A stretch of DNA of 64,000 bases from Hyphococcus aureus (GCF_042643165.1 NZ_JBHRSH010000002.1:930001-994000), one strand, 5' to 3'; shown: positions 25,353-35,466, numbered from the stretch's first letter. Made by a program: numbers and translations. The notes: generated by a model from the letters alone, not told the origin.

Positions 25353-26090
25353 TTGAAACTCTACTCCTTCGGCCCCGGCGCCAATTCGCTCAAACCCCTG
25401 CTCGCGCTCTATGAAAAAGAACTGGAGTTCGAGAGCGTTTTTTTGAACCCGGCGAAGTTCGAGCATCACTCGGACTGGTACAAAAAGCTTAATCCCAATG
25501 GTCAGGTTCCGGCGCTTGAACACAACGGCAAGATCGTCACCGAATCGACGGTGATCTGTGAATATCTCGAAGACGAATTTCCCGACCAGAACCCGCTGCG
25601 CCCCGCCGATAATTTCGAGCGTGCGCAAATGCGCATCTGGACGAAGTGGGTGGATGAATATTTCTGCTGGTGCGTTTCCACCATCGGCTGGCACCGCATG
25701 GTCGGGAATATGGTGAAGCCGCTTTCCGACGAGGAATTCGAGGCCATGGTCGACAAGGTGCCGATCCATGAACAGAAAGTGAAATGGCGGCGCGCGCGCG
25801 AAGGCTTCCCGCAGGATCTTCTTGACGAAGAAATGCGCAAGATCGGCCATTCGGTGAAAAAGCTCGAAGCGCGCCTGAAGGAAAGCAAGTGGCTCGCCTG
25901 CGATCAATATACATTGGCCGACATCTGTAACTTCGCGATCGCAAACGGCATGCAGCACGGCTTTCCGGAATTTGTAAACGAAAAAGACACGCCCGCGATT
26001 CTCGACTGGCTGGGACGGATCAATGACCGCCCGGCTGCGAAGAAAATGTTCGCCAACCAGCCGTCGGAATTCAATCGCAAGAAGGACTAG
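25353..26090 (+). CDS. Glutathione S-transferase family protein
   Basis: A TTG start after AGGAGAAACGG gives 245 residues. The N-terminal thioredoxin fold shows MKLYSFGPGANSLKPLLALYEK, the cis-proline GQVPAL near residue 50, and ESTVICEYLEDEF, the glutathione gamma-glutamyl contact with E-S. The C-terminal half is helical and ends in TLADICNFAIANG. Ser/Asn near the N-terminus, with no catalytic Tyr in the classic place, resembles the beta/theta-like bacterial classes, some of which are dehalogenases or ether-cleaving enzymes. The substrate is unknown. It follows the aceA terminator and is probably separately expressed. Confidence 0.88.
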   Translation: MKLYSFGPGANSLKPLLALYEKELEFESVFLNPAKFEHHSDWYKKLNPNGQVPALEHNGKIVTESTVICEYLEDEFPDQNPLRPADNFERAQMRIWTKWVDEYFCWCVSTIGWHRMVGNMVKPLSDEEFEAMVDKVPIHEQKVKWRRAREGFPQDLLDEEMRKIGHSVKKLEARLKESKWLACDQYTLADICNFAIANGMQHGFPEFVNEKDTPAILDWLGRINDRPAAKKMFANQPSEFNRKKD

Positions 26091-26102
26091 GCGCACCTTC
26101 GA

Positions 26103-26200
26103 TCCTTCGAGACACAAAAATTTCTTCATCCTGAGGGCGACCCGGACTTGGTCTGGGAAGCGTCTCGAAGGACGAAGAAATTTTGCTCCTCAGGATGAAG
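26103..26200. repeat. Mosaic palindromic repeat element
   Basis: Three perfect inverted pairs lie in 98 bp: TCCTTCGAGAC (26103) with GTCTCGAAGGA (26162), AAAATTTCTTC (26117) with GAAGAAATTTT (26174), and CTTCATCCTGAGG (26124) with CCTCAGGATGAAG (26188). A central near-hairpin CCCGGAC/GTCTGGG lies at 26141-26157. The right-hand modules come in the same order as the left, so they cannot all pair at once. The words resemble interspersed palindromic repeats of other alphaproteobacterial genomes, from memory. Confidence 0.65.
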
Positions 26201-26220
26201 GCTTTAAGCTGTAAAATCGC

Positions 26221-26652
26221 CTAAGGCCGGAAGGACAAGGCGCCGCGGCGTTCCGCAAAGCGCCAGCCTTCGGCCGTTTTCCTGAACTTATCCCTGTAGG
26301 TCCCGACCAGCGGCGCGCCCTCTCCCTTGATGGGCAGGCCGCCGTCTTCGGCTTCAGCCCCTGTGAATAACAGGATGACGCTGAAAGCGGACGCCTCGAT
26401 TTCACTTGTGACATCCACTACCACATTGGCGCAGACATGGCGCGAAATACGCGGCGGGCGCGCGGTGAAAGCTTCCATGAGCGCCTCCCTTCCGATTATA
26501 GGCGCATCCGGCGCCGTCGGCCGCGTCATCAGCCCGCCCTCCGCATAAAGCGCAACAATCGCCGCCCAATCATGGGCGTCAGTCAGATTGGCGTAATGAT
26601 GAATAAGGCGTGTGCAGTCGGCTTCAATCGCGCGGCGTGTTTCAGGTGTCAT
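26221..26652 (-). CDS. NTF2-like (SnoaL-type) protein
   Basis: 143 residues with the NTF2-fold pattern: an N-terminal helix IEADCTRLIHHYANLTDAHDWAAIVALYAEGG, then TRPTAPDAPIIGREALMEAFTAR, and beta-strands ending in GTYRDKFRKTAEGWRFAERRGAL. Such proteins are small-molecule-binding folds; some are isomerases, dehydratases or aromatic-ring dioxygenase beta-subunit relatives. It lies 82 bp downstream of the GMC oxidoreductase on the same strand, so co-transcription is likely. The specific substrate cannot be read. Confidence 0.85.
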   Translation of the reverse strand: MTPETRRAIEADCTRLIHHYANLTDAHDWAAIVALYAEGGLMTRPTAPDAPIIGREALMEAFTARPPRISRHVCANVVVDVTSEIEASAFSVILLFTGAEAEDGGLPIKGEGAPLVGTYRDKFRKTAEGWRFAERRGALSFRP

Positions 26653-26734
26653 TGGATATATCTCGGCTTGTGCTGCTCATCTCGATTAAACGCACCACCT
26701 TTGACAGATCGCAACCCTCGCGAATGAAGTGAGC

Positions 26735-28735
26735 TTACGCGCTCACCGCAAACGGATCACGCGCGGTCGCATAATGCGCCATCGCCATCGTGGTGAGCTG
26801 GGCGTTGACGCGGATGCAGCTCGAAAAGACGCTGGCGTCGGTTACGAGAACATTCCTCGTTCCGTGGACGCGGCAATCGAGATCGACGACGCCTTTTTCA
26901 GGGTCGGCGTTGCGTCCATTGCCGCCATGAGGATGCGAGCTGGACAAGGTAACGTCGTCGGCTTCCCTGATGACGCGGTTGAAGAAGGCGTCAATGTCAT
27001 CGCCCGGTTTCAGCGCCAGCCCGCGCGCCACAGCGGGATAAACCTCCTCGGCGCCGGCGGCGAAATGCACCTTGGACAAGGCGCTGAGCGCACGGCGCAA
27101 AAGCGGCAGCTCCACATCGTCGCGCAGCTTGAAACTGAGGCTCCCTTTTTTCAGCCGCCCCCGCCGGTCCGCAGGCACAAGCACGCCCGCCGACGCAAGC
27201 CGGTTATAATTGCTCATGCGGCGCGCATGGTCGCCAAACCAGCCGGGCATTAAGGTCGACATGCTCATGGGCGGCTGGAAATGGGATTCCAGCAGGAAAT
27301 CGCCGCGATCCACATAGGTGGTCATCTGGTCTTCATCCCAGGCGCGCAAGGGCGCACCCTCGGGCATCAGCGCTACCACGGGACAGGCAATGTTTAGCGA
27401 AATCTCCGTGCCCGTATTCGCAACGCCGCTGCGCTCCAGAATACGGCTCGAGGCAAGCGCGCCGGCGGCGACGACAACGCCTTTGCCTGCCTCAATGAAA
27501 CGCCGAGTCCCATCGCGCAGGCGGACCTCCACGCCCTTAGCGGTCTGCGGATCGTCATGCTTCCAGATGATCTGGCGAACCTCTGCATCCGCCATAATTA
27601 TCGCGCCGTTTTTGCGCGCGTCCAGCAGATAAGACTGCGCCATTCCTTGTTTGCGGCCATAGGGACAGCCGGTGTTGCAATAGCCGCAATAGGCGCAGTC
27701 GGCGCCGATGGATCGCGGGCCATAATTTTTATTGAACCAGGTCGCGGGCGACTGTGCGTCCTTTTCATCGCCGGTGCCGGCGGCGTGATCCGCCCAGCCG
27801 CGCAGCAGATGCGGACCATTATGACGTCCGCTTTGCGGGTGCGCCGGCTCCACCCCAAGCCGCGCCTCCACCGCTTCATAGGAACGTACAAACCGCGCTT
27901 CGTCGACCGGGGCGCCGAGCGCGGCCCAGTCGGCGAAGACGTCATCAGCATGCGGATGCGTCAGGCCGTTCTGTTTCACACGCAGGCAGATGCCGTTATT
28001 GATGACGGTTGAACCGCCGATGCAGCGTCCCTGAAACACCACGATGTCATGGTCCCGGCTGGTCTGAATGCCGCCATCAACAAAGAGATGCGCGGTCATC
28101 CTGCGCTCTTCATGGGTGATGCGGCTGGACGGATAATGCGGCCCCGCCTCGATGATCAGAACGTCATGTCCGTGACCGGCCAGCGTCGCCGCCGCCACGG
28201 CGCCGCCGGCGCCCGATCCGATCACGATAACCCCGGCGGATTGCGGAATTTGATCCGGCTCCAGAATATCGCTGTAAGTCAGATCGCGTCCGGGGAAAGC
28301 TGTCACCGGCACTTCGCCCGACCCGCGTTCACGATGGGCGGGAAGCGTATAGCCGATCTGCGCCAGCACCGGATTGGCGCGATTGTCGTCTTCGCTCACC
28401 CCCTCCCAATGACCGTAATAGCCCGCATAGATGATGGAGCGAATGCGCGCGAGATCCTGCATCATGTCGTTTTGGGTTCGCTGAAGACGTTTTTCGATTC
28501 GCCGCGCGCGCCATTCAGGACCGAGCAAGAGAAACAAAGGACCGCCCAGAAGCAGCCAAAGGACGTAGAGGATCAAGCCGATCTCGCCCGGCTTCTTGCC
28601 CTCGATCATGGCGAACTGCCGCTGAACATTGGCGACCACCTGATCGGAGGAGATCACCATGTCGGCGCCATGGAACAATCCCTCCGTGAGCGCCTTCAGG
28701 ATCGCCCCTTGCAGCGGATTAAAAGGTTTTCGCAT
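26735..28735 (-). CDS. GMC-family oxidoreductase, long-chain alcohol oxidase-like
   Basis: 666 residues from the ATG preceded by GGGGAGA. A hydrophobic stretch (residues 52-72) may anchor it to the membrane. VIVIGSGAGGAVAAATLAG (about 170-188) is the FAD motif, GGSTVINNGICLR the GMC signature, and SSSHPHGGNG plus RVNAQLTTMAMAHYA near the end supply the catalytic His/Asn pair. Four cysteines at 347, 350, 353 and 357 (DCAYCGYCNTGCPYGRKQ) match the motif of fatty-alcohol and sterol-type GMC enzymes. The N-terminal ~150 residues are of the type seen in eukaryotic-like long-chain alcohol oxidases. The substrate is inferred only broadly. Confidence 0.9.
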   Translation of the reverse strand: MRKPFNPLQGAILKALTEGLFHGADMVISSDQVVANVQRQFAMIEGKKPGEIGLILYVLWLLLGGPLFLLLGPEWRARRIEKRLQRTQNDMMQDLARIRSIIYAGYYGHWEGVSEDDNRANPVLAQIGYTLPAHRERGSGEVPVTAFPGRDLTYSDILEPDQIPQSAGVIVIGSGAGGAVAAATLAGHGHDVLIIEAGPHYPSSRITHEERRMTAHLFVDGGIQTSRDHDIVVFQGRCIGGSTVINNGICLRVKQNGLTHPHADDVFADWAALGAPVDEARFVRSYEAVEARLGVEPAHPQSGRHNGPHLLRGWADHAAGTGDEKDAQSPATWFNKNYGPRSIGADCAYCGYCNTGCPYGRKQGMAQSYLLDARKNGAIIMADAEVRQIIWKHDDPQTAKGVEVRLRDGTRRFIEAGKGVVVAAGALASSRILERSGVANTGTEISLNIACPVVALMPEGAPLRAWDEDQMTTYVDRGDFLLESHFQPPMSMSTLMPGWFGDHARRMSNYNRLASAGVLVPADRRGRLKKGSLSFKLRDDVELPLLRRALSALSKVHFAAGAEEVYPAVARGLALKPGDDIDAFFNRVIREADDVTLSSSHPHGGNGRNADPEKGVVDLDCRVHGTRNVLVTDASVFSSCIRVNAQLTTMAMAHYATARDPFAVSA

Positions 28736-28948
28736 CGCTCTCCCCAGTGATCGAGAACCGAGCCTAGCCTGATTTGAAACTCGCGCATCAAATGCCTGAA
28801 TTTTTGTTCTGGCTACACACATTGCCGGATTGAATCTGGCGAACCTGCCAGACCGGAACCGTGGTGAGGCCTACAGGCGCGCCGTTTTGTTATTCGCTAC
28901 GCGGCGATTGAGGCAATTCCTATGTAGAGAGTATCGATTTAGCCGCAG

Positions 28949-29428
28949 CTATCCCAGATCGATCAGGCCGTCAAAATTCTGCAACACGGCGGATATCAGG
29001 ATGACGACGAGCAGCGCAATCGCAAACCAGGTGACGAATTGAAAGGTGATCGCCCCGACGCCCAACATGGCCCCGGCGAGCACCCGGCGTTTTGGTTCGC
29101 GCCTGACAAACCCGACAACGGAAAGAATAATCGCAAGTCCGGCGCATAGCGCAACAATCACCTGAATGGTTTTATCAACATCCCACTCGGCTATTTTTTT
29201 CTCCTGAACCGTTTCGCCGCGCAGCGCCCTTACCGTCGCGTCGCGAATTTCAACGGCGCTCTGAGCGACTGTCGTTTCAAGAGATGGTTGAGGCGCAAAG
29301 GGCCCGGCCCAGAAATGAACCACAGCAAGCAGCAACGCGGCCGCGCCCGCCGCAATTCCATAATATCCGAGTTTTTCAACGAACACCGCAAAACTCCTCA
29401 ACGCCAGGAGGCCAGTGTCGGACGACAA
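28949..29428 (-). CDS. Small membrane protein of unknown function
   Basis: 159 residues with three or four hydrophobic helices: residues ~20-43 (YYGIAAGAAALLLAVVHFWAG), 88-108 (IQVIVALCAGLAIILSVVGFV) and 117-152 (a longer hydrophobic pair ending LVVILISAVLQNF). The first two are separated by an exposed, charged segment ending in KKIAEWDVDKTIQV. I recognise no family. The gene ends next to the upstream region of the GMC gene and starts about 100 bp downstream of tRNA-Val. Codon usage looks like that of the host. Confidence 0.7.
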   Translation of the reverse strand: MSSDTGLLALRSFAVFVEKLGYYGIAAGAAALLLAVVHFWAGPFAPQPSLETTVAQSAVEIRDATVRALRGETVQEKKIAEWDVDKTIQVIVALCAGLAIILSVVGFVRREPKRRVLAGAMLGVGAITFQFVTWFAIALLVVILISAVLQNFDGLIDLG

Positions 29429-29530
29429 AGGTTAACGTGTTGACACTCCAGAGACGCCAATTTTTGCTAAACCGGCGCAAGGCGCCGCGTCAGCGCCGAA
29501 AATCGCAACAGCTTTTGTCTGGAGGAATAA

Positions 29531-29606
29531 TGGTGGGCGGTGACGGGTTCGAACCGCCGACCCTCTCGGTGTAAACGAGATGCTCTACCAGCTGAGCTAA
29601 CCGCCC
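29531..29606 (-). tRNA. trnV: tRNA-Val (anticodon TAC)
   Basis: The minus-strand 76-base sequence begins GGGCGGTTAGCTCAGCTGG. It has acceptor pairs GGGCGGT/ACCGCCC, the anticodon loop TTTACAC with anticodon TAC, a T-arm GGCGG/CCGTC around TTCGAAC, and a templated CCA at 29531-29533. It follows hupB by about 140 bp. Confidence 0.96.
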
Positions 29607-29690
29607 TTCCCCTGTCGCGCCAGCGATGCTTGCGCGCGGGGCGCTCCTCCTAAAGCAGGATCGCACGAGATTCAATCACCTGCCCAAAAC

Positions 29691-29726
29691 AAAACGCCGG
29701 CGGGTGATAAAGCCCGCCGGCGTTTT
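29691..29726 (-). terminator. Rho-independent terminator after hupB
   Basis: AAAACGCCGGCGGG (29691) and CCCGCCGGCGTTTT (29713) form a perfect 14-bp stem with an 8-base loop, 23 bases beyond the hupB stop. It has T-runs on both strands, so it could act bidirectionally. Confidence 0.92.
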
Positions 29727-29749
29727 GAAATCAATGATCAAGGCGCGCC

Positions 29750-30022
29750 CTAGTTCAGCGCGTCTTTCAGGCCCTTGCCGGCCGAGAATTTCGGCTGGAT
29801 AGACGCCGGGATCTGGATCGTTTCACCCGTGCGCGGATTGCGGCCCTCACGAGCCTTGCGCTGAGCGGCTGAGAAGGTGCCGAAGCCCACGAGGCGGACA
29901 TCATCACCAGCCTTGAGGGCGTTGGTGATGGCGTCAAAGACTGCGTCCACCGCCTTGCCTGCTTCTGCTTTGCTCATGTCCGCCATGTCGGCGACACGAT
30001 CGATAAATTCGTTTTTGTTCAT
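29750..30022 (-). CDS. hupB: DNA-binding protein HU
   Basis: 90 residues, exactly the HU length. MNKNEFIDRVADMADMSKAEAGKAVDAVFD is the dimerisation helix pair, VRLVGFGTFSAAQRKAREGRNPRTGETIQIPA the beta-arm with the tip GRNPRTG (IHF/HU signature), and PKFSAGKGLKDALN the C-terminal helix. It bends DNA as a nucleoid dimer. GGAGG sits unusually close to the ATG (one base). It follows lon in the same direction, but the lon terminator at 30233 separates the two units. Confidence 0.98.
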   Translation of the reverse strand: MNKNEFIDRVADMADMSKAEAGKAVDAVFDAITNALKAGDDVRLVGFGTFSAAQRKAREGRNPRTGETIQIPASIQPKFSAGKGLKDALN

Positions 30023-30141
30023 TCCTCCGGCCTTTCCGTTGTTTCGGGAGTTGAAAACTGTCGACCTGCGAGGGTTTTACTCGCCGTCGCGAGGCCAAAG
30101 CCAAGGAAAAATGGCGTAAAATAAGGGTTTCCTTTCCCCAT

Positions 30142-30156
30142 AGAGGTTAACCCTCT
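30142..30156. promoter_or_regulatory. Imperfect palindrome upstream of hupB
   Basis: AGAGGTTAACCCTCT is nearly self-complementary, centred on TTAAC, and lies 120 bp upstream of the hupB start, between it and the lon terminator. It may be an operator in the hupB promoter region, or coincidence. Confidence 0.25.
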
Positions 30157-30232
30157 GATTTTGCTCCCTTATTCATTTATTGCTTTTTTGTTCGCAAAAG
30201 CGAAAAAGCCCGCAAAACAAGGGGTTCCAACG

Positions 30233-30257
30233 AAAAACGGCCCCCTTTCGGGGGCCG
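30233..30257 (-). terminator. Rho-independent terminator after lon
   Basis: On the minus strand CGGCCCCC-GAAA-GGGGGCCG forms an 8-bp GC stem with a GAAA tetraloop, followed by TTTTT, 30 bases past the lon stop. Confidence 0.93.
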
Positions 30258-30286
30258 CCGATTCGTTTTGGGGCGGAAAACGCCTC

Positions 30287-32680
30287 TTAATGAGTGACCA
30301 CAGAGGCGCCGTCGCCAGCCTCTGAAGACGGGGCCGGCTCTTCCACCGGCTCGCTCCATTCGATGGGCGTAAGCTTTTGTGTCAGCGCATGCGCCAGCAC
30401 CTCATCCACCGTCCCGACCGGGATGATCTTGAGGCCCTCTTTCACATTGTCCGGAATGTCGGCGAGGTCTTTCTCGTTCTCTTCCGGGATCAGGACGGTT
30501 TTAACCCCCGCACGCAGCGCCGCGAGGAGCTTTTCCTTCAGGCCGCCAATAGCGAGCACACGCCCGCGCAGGGAGATCTCGCCGGTCATGGCGATATCCT
30601 TATGCACCGGCACGCCGGTAAGGACGGAGACGATGGCGGTCGCCATCGCGACGCCAGCCGACGGCCCGTCTTTCGGAGTCGCGCCTTCGGGAACGTGGAT
30701 GTGAATGTCGGTCTTGTCGAAGACCGGCGGTTCAATGCCAAAGGCCGTCGCGCGGCTGCGAACGTAAGAGGACGCCGCCGAGACGGATTCTTTCATCACG
30801 TCCTTCAGATTGCCCGTCGGGGTCATCTTGCCCTTGCCGGGCATTTTGACGCCTTCGATGGTGAGAATTTCACCGCCGACGCTGGTCCAGGCGAGGCCCG
30901 TCACAACGCCAACCTGATCTTCGCGGTCAATCTCGCCATGACGGTATTTCTGCACGCCAGCGTAATCGCCAAGATTGTCCGCTGTCACCGCAACGCTTGT
31001 CGCGGCGCCGGTTTCAAGGTCTCGCACCGCCTTGCGCACGAGTTTGGAGAGTTCGCGCTCAAGGTTCCGAACGCCCGCTTCGCGGGTGTAATGGCGGATC
31101 AGCGACATCAGGCCCGCATCATCGATGGACCACTCGCCTTCCTTCAACCCGTGGTTTTCCATGAGTTTCGGGATCAAATGCCGGCGTGCGATCTGCAGCT
31201 TCTCATCTTCCGTGTAGCCCGGAATACGGATGATCTCCATCCGGTCGAGAAGCGGTTGCGGCATGTTGAGCGAGTTCGCCGTCGTAATGAACATCACGTC
31301 GGACAGATCGTAATCGACTTCGAGATAGTGATCCGCAAAAGTGGCGTTCTGTTCGGGATCGAGCACTTCGAGAAGCGCCGACGCCGGATCGCCGCGGAAG
31401 TCCTGGCCCATCTTGTCGATCTCGTCCAGGAGGAAAAGCGGGTTCGACTTCTTCGCTTTCTTCATGGACTGGATGATTTTGCCCGGCATCGAGCCGATAT
31501 AGGTGCGCCGGTGACCGCGGATCTCCGCTTCGTCACGCACGCCGCCAAGCGACACACGCACAAACTCGCGGCCGGTCGCTTCCGCGATCGACTTGCCCAG
31601 AGAGGTCTTGCCGACGCCCGGAGGACCGACGAGACAAAGGATCGGGCCTTTGAGCTTGTTCATCCGCTTTTGCACGGCGAGATATTCGACGATGCGCTCC
31701 TTGACCTTTTCAAGGCCATAGTGATCGACGTCGAGCACCTCTTCTGCCTTGGCGAGATCGGTTTTCACCTTGGAGCGGTTATTCCACGGGATCGAGGTGA
31801 TCCAGTCGAGATAGTTGCGGACAACGGTCGATTCCGCCGACATGGGGCTCATCTGGCGCAGCTTTTTCAGCTCCGCCTCAGCCTTGGTGCGGGCTTCTTT
31901 CGACAGCTTGGTCTTTTTGATTTTGTCTTCGATCTCGGAAAGCTCGTCGCGGCCGTCATCGGTCTCGCCAAGCTCCTTCTGGATCGCTTTCATCTGTTCA
32001 TTGAGATAATATTCGCGCTGCGTCTTCTCCATCTGGCGTTTGACGCGATTGCGGATTTTCTTCTCAACCTGAAGAACGCTCATCTCCCCTTCCATCAGGG
32101 CGTAGACGCGCTCCAGCCGCTCGGCGACGCCGGCGATTTCAAGAAGCTCCTGCTTTTCGTTGATCTTGATATTGAGATGCGAAGCGACGGTGTCCGCCAG
32201 TTTCGCATATTCATCGATCTGGCTGATCGAGACGATCACTTCCGGCGGCACGCGCTTGTTGAGCTTCACATAGGATTCAAACTGCGAAACGACGGAGCGT
32301 GACAGCGCTTCAAGTTCAGCTTCTTCGCTCTCACCTTCTGCAAGGTAGGAAGCCTCCGCCTCGAAATAGTCATCGGTGCGGACATAATTTTCAATGGTGG
32401 CGCGCGCTTCGCCTTCGACAAGCACTTTAACGGTGCCGTCGGGCAATTTCAAAAGCTGCATCACCGACGCGATGACGCCGACATCGTAAATGTCTTCGAC
32501 TTCCGGGTCGTCGTCACTGGCGTCTTTTTGCGCCACAAGCAGAATTTTCTTGTCGTTCTGCATGACGTTTTCGAGCGCCGTCACGGATTTCTCACGTCCC
32601 ACGAACAGGGGAACGATCATGCCTGGAAACACGACAATGTCGCGCAGCGGCAGCACAGGATAGGTTACGGTCTCGCTCAT
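30287..32680 (-). CDS. lon: ATP-dependent protease Lon
   Basis: 797 residues from the ATG at 32680, which is preceded by AAGGAG (a TTG one codon earlier is not needed). The order is an N-terminal substrate domain (TYPVLPLRDIVVFPGMIVPLFV), coiled coil, AAA+ with LVGPPGVGKTSLGKSIAEATG (Walker A) and FLLDEIDKMG (Walker B), sensor region, then the protease with the catalytic Ser in TPKDGPSAGVAMATAIVS and Lys in LAIGGLKEKLLAALRAG. It degrades misfolded and regulatory proteins in the cytoplasm. The gene sits in clpP-clpX-lon-hupB order, with an RpoH-like promoter candidate about 220 bp upstream. Confidence 0.99.
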   Translation of the reverse strand: MSETVTYPVLPLRDIVVFPGMIVPLFVGREKSVTALENVMQNDKKILLVAQKDASDDDPEVEDIYDVGVIASVMQLLKLPDGTVKVLVEGEARATIENYVRTDDYFEAEASYLAEGESEEAELEALSRSVVSQFESYVKLNKRVPPEVIVSISQIDEYAKLADTVASHLNIKINEKQELLEIAGVAERLERVYALMEGEMSVLQVEKKIRNRVKRQMEKTQREYYLNEQMKAIQKELGETDDGRDELSEIEDKIKKTKLSKEARTKAEAELKKLRQMSPMSAESTVVRNYLDWITSIPWNNRSKVKTDLAKAEEVLDVDHYGLEKVKERIVEYLAVQKRMNKLKGPILCLVGPPGVGKTSLGKSIAEATGREFVRVSLGGVRDEAEIRGHRRTYIGSMPGKIIQSMKKAKKSNPLFLLDEIDKMGQDFRGDPASALLEVLDPEQNATFADHYLEVDYDLSDVMFITTANSLNMPQPLLDRMEIIRIPGYTEDEKLQIARRHLIPKLMENHGLKEGEWSIDDAGLMSLIRHYTREAGVRNLERELSKLVRKAVRDLETGAATSVAVTADNLGDYAGVQKYRHGEIDREDQVGVVTGLAWTSVGGEILTIEGVKMPGKGKMTPTGNLKDVMKESVSAASSYVRSRATAFGIEPPVFDKTDIHIHVPEGATPKDGPSAGVAMATAIVSVLTGVPVHKDIAMTGEISLRGRVLAIGGLKEKLLAALRAGVKTVLIPEENEKDLADIPDNVKEGLKIIPVGTVDEVLAHALTQKLTPIEWSEPVEEPAPSSEAGDGASVVTH

Positions 32681-32899
32681 CAATCACTCCTTGAAGGCGC
32701 GCCCATTCGCCCTTTCCTGGGCTGGTGGCGCACGCCGGACTTCTCGCGCCCGTCTCAACATTGGGCGGCGGTTCGCCCTTTTGCGCAACGCTTTATGAAA
32801 GCCGCCGCGCCTGTCACCGAAATCACCTTTGTATGAAGGAACTGGCGGCAGGAAAAAAGGCTCATCGCCACCATAAGACAACGGCTGCGAATACGCAGT

Positions 32900-32929
32900 T
32901 AATGTGGCGGTCTTTGACGCAATTTCAAG
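32900..32929 (-). promoter_or_regulatory. Candidate RpoH (sigma-32-type) promoter for lon
   Basis: On the minus strand CTTGAAA (32929-32923) is followed, after exactly 15 bases, by CCACATTA (32907-32900), a good match to the heat-shock consensus CTTGAAA-N11-16-CCCCATNT with one mismatch in the core of the -10. It points towards lon and lies just downstream of the clpX terminator. Confidence 0.5.
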
Positions 32930-32964
32930 TAAGCCGGAAGGCGCTGTTTTTCCTCAAAATCCAA

Positions 32965-32995
32965 GAAAAACGCCGCCCCTTGATGGGGGGCGGCG
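32965..32995 (-). terminator. Rho-independent terminator after clpX
   Basis: CGCCGCCCC (32971) pairs with GGGGCGGCG (32987) in a perfect 9-bp stem with a 7-base loop; the minus-strand transcript continues into TTTTTC. It lies 32 bases beyond the clpX stop. Confidence 0.9.
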
Positions 32996-33027
32996 CCTGA
33001 ATTTTACCAAAACGGCCGATTGCCAGT

Positions 33028-34314
<1,287 letters not shown>

Positions 34315-34554
34315 TATAACCGCACTCCTTCGTCAGCGCCGCGCCCGAAATCCCTTACGAGGCAACGCCCTTCATTATCTCAACTGCGCACCAAGCGCGC
34401 GAAAGGCGATCCCGTCCCGTCGCCTATACCCGCCTAGCTGCACGATCGGCGCCAAGGTCATCGAGACCCATCCGCCATAGGACCATATTCCGCCTGAACC
34501 AATCAAGGAACCATTTCCCCTTTGACTTAACGGATATGGTGAATTTTCCGCGCC

Positions 34555-35181
34555 TTACGACTCTTCCGGGGCGCCTCGCTCGTTCAACACTTTGTCAATC
34601 AACCCGAAGGAAACCGCCTCTTCGGGGTCCATGAAGTGGTCCCGATCGAGGGTTTTCTCAATAGTTTCATAGGATTGGCCGGTGTGATGGACATAAATCT
34701 CGTTCAGCCGGCGCTTGATCTTGATGATATCCTGGGCGTGGCGCTCAATATCAGAGGCCTGGCCCTGGAAGCCGCCTGACGGCTGGTGGACCATGATCCG
34801 GGAATTGGGCAGCGAGAACCGCATGTCTTTTTCCCCAGCGCAAAGCAGGAGCGAGCCCATGGAGGCGGCCATCCCGACGCACATGGTGGAGACCGCCGGG
34901 CGGATATAGCGCATGGTGTCATACATCGCGAGGCCGGCCGAGACCGATCCGCCCGGGCTGTTGATATAAAAGGCGATTTCTTTTTTCGGGTTCTCAGCTT
35001 CCAGGAACAGAAGCTGGGCGATGATCAGGGTCGAAACCTGGTCGTGGACCGGCCCGGAAAGGAAGATGATCCGCTCTTTCAGGAGGCGCGAATAGATGTC
35101 GTAGGCGCGCTCGCCCCGGCTCGACTGCTCGACCACCATGGGAACGAGCGTATTCATGTAAATATCCAGGGGGTCTTTCAT
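34555..35181 (-). CDS. clpP: ClpP, proteolytic subunit of the Clp proteases
   Basis: 208 residues from the ATG at 35181. The sequence AAGGAAGG directly abuts an ATG at 35187 but is well spaced (six bases) for 35181, so MKDPLDIYMNTLVPMVVEQSS is preferred. The catalytic triad is Ser107 (GMAASMGSLL), His132 (RIMVHQPSGG) and Asp181 (LDRDHFM). It forms the tetradecameric barrel that works with ClpX and ClpA. A JmjC-domain gene stands 285 bp upstream where tig would usually be next. Confidence 0.99.
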   Translation of the reverse strand: MKDPLDIYMNTLVPMVVEQSSRGERAYDIYSRLLKERIIFLSGPVHDQVSTLIIAQLLFLEAENPKKEIAFYINSPGGSVSAGLAMYDTMRYIRPAVSTMCVGMAASMGSLLLCAGEKDMRFSLPNSRIMVHQPSGGFQGQASDIERHAQDIIKIKRRLNEIYVHHTGQSYETIEKTLDRDHFMDPEEAVSFGLIDKVLNERGAPEES

Positions 35182-35466
35182 CGACATCCTTCCTTAAGCG
35201 TCTTGTCGCCGTAGCGGCCTGTTTCTCAACTGTTCCGGAAGACGTTGGGCGGGTCCTTCCGGTTAAAAATCTTCCTTAAGATGGGGGCTTTGCGCCGCGG
35301 CGCCAGCCCTCATTTTGCGCACCCTAGCGCGTCCCGCTTAAGCGAGGGTTATTCTTTTGAAAATGCAAGGAATTGATTGCTTCTGTTCCGAAACCGGAAT
35401 GATCTGACGCATCAAAATCGCGAGGGCCGCCTCCGGCGTCCCGCATCGGGCAGCGTAAACGCCGGA

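Larger units (their letters stand above)
32681..33027 (-). other. 347-bp intergenic region between clpX and lon
   Basis: It contains the clpX terminator (32965-32995) and a candidate RpoH promoter (32900-32929), and leaves an untranslated leader of about 210 bases for lon. I see no convincing gene in it; the open frames are basic and lack family likeness. The leader between 32690 and 32890 has no obvious strong hairpin. Confidence 0.7.

Noticed and set aside
30377..32302. A 641-codon open frame on the plus strand
   Set aside because: It is entirely antisense to lon, with a His/Arg/Leu-rich, low-information protein and no family resemblance; it is an effect of high GC and codon bias.
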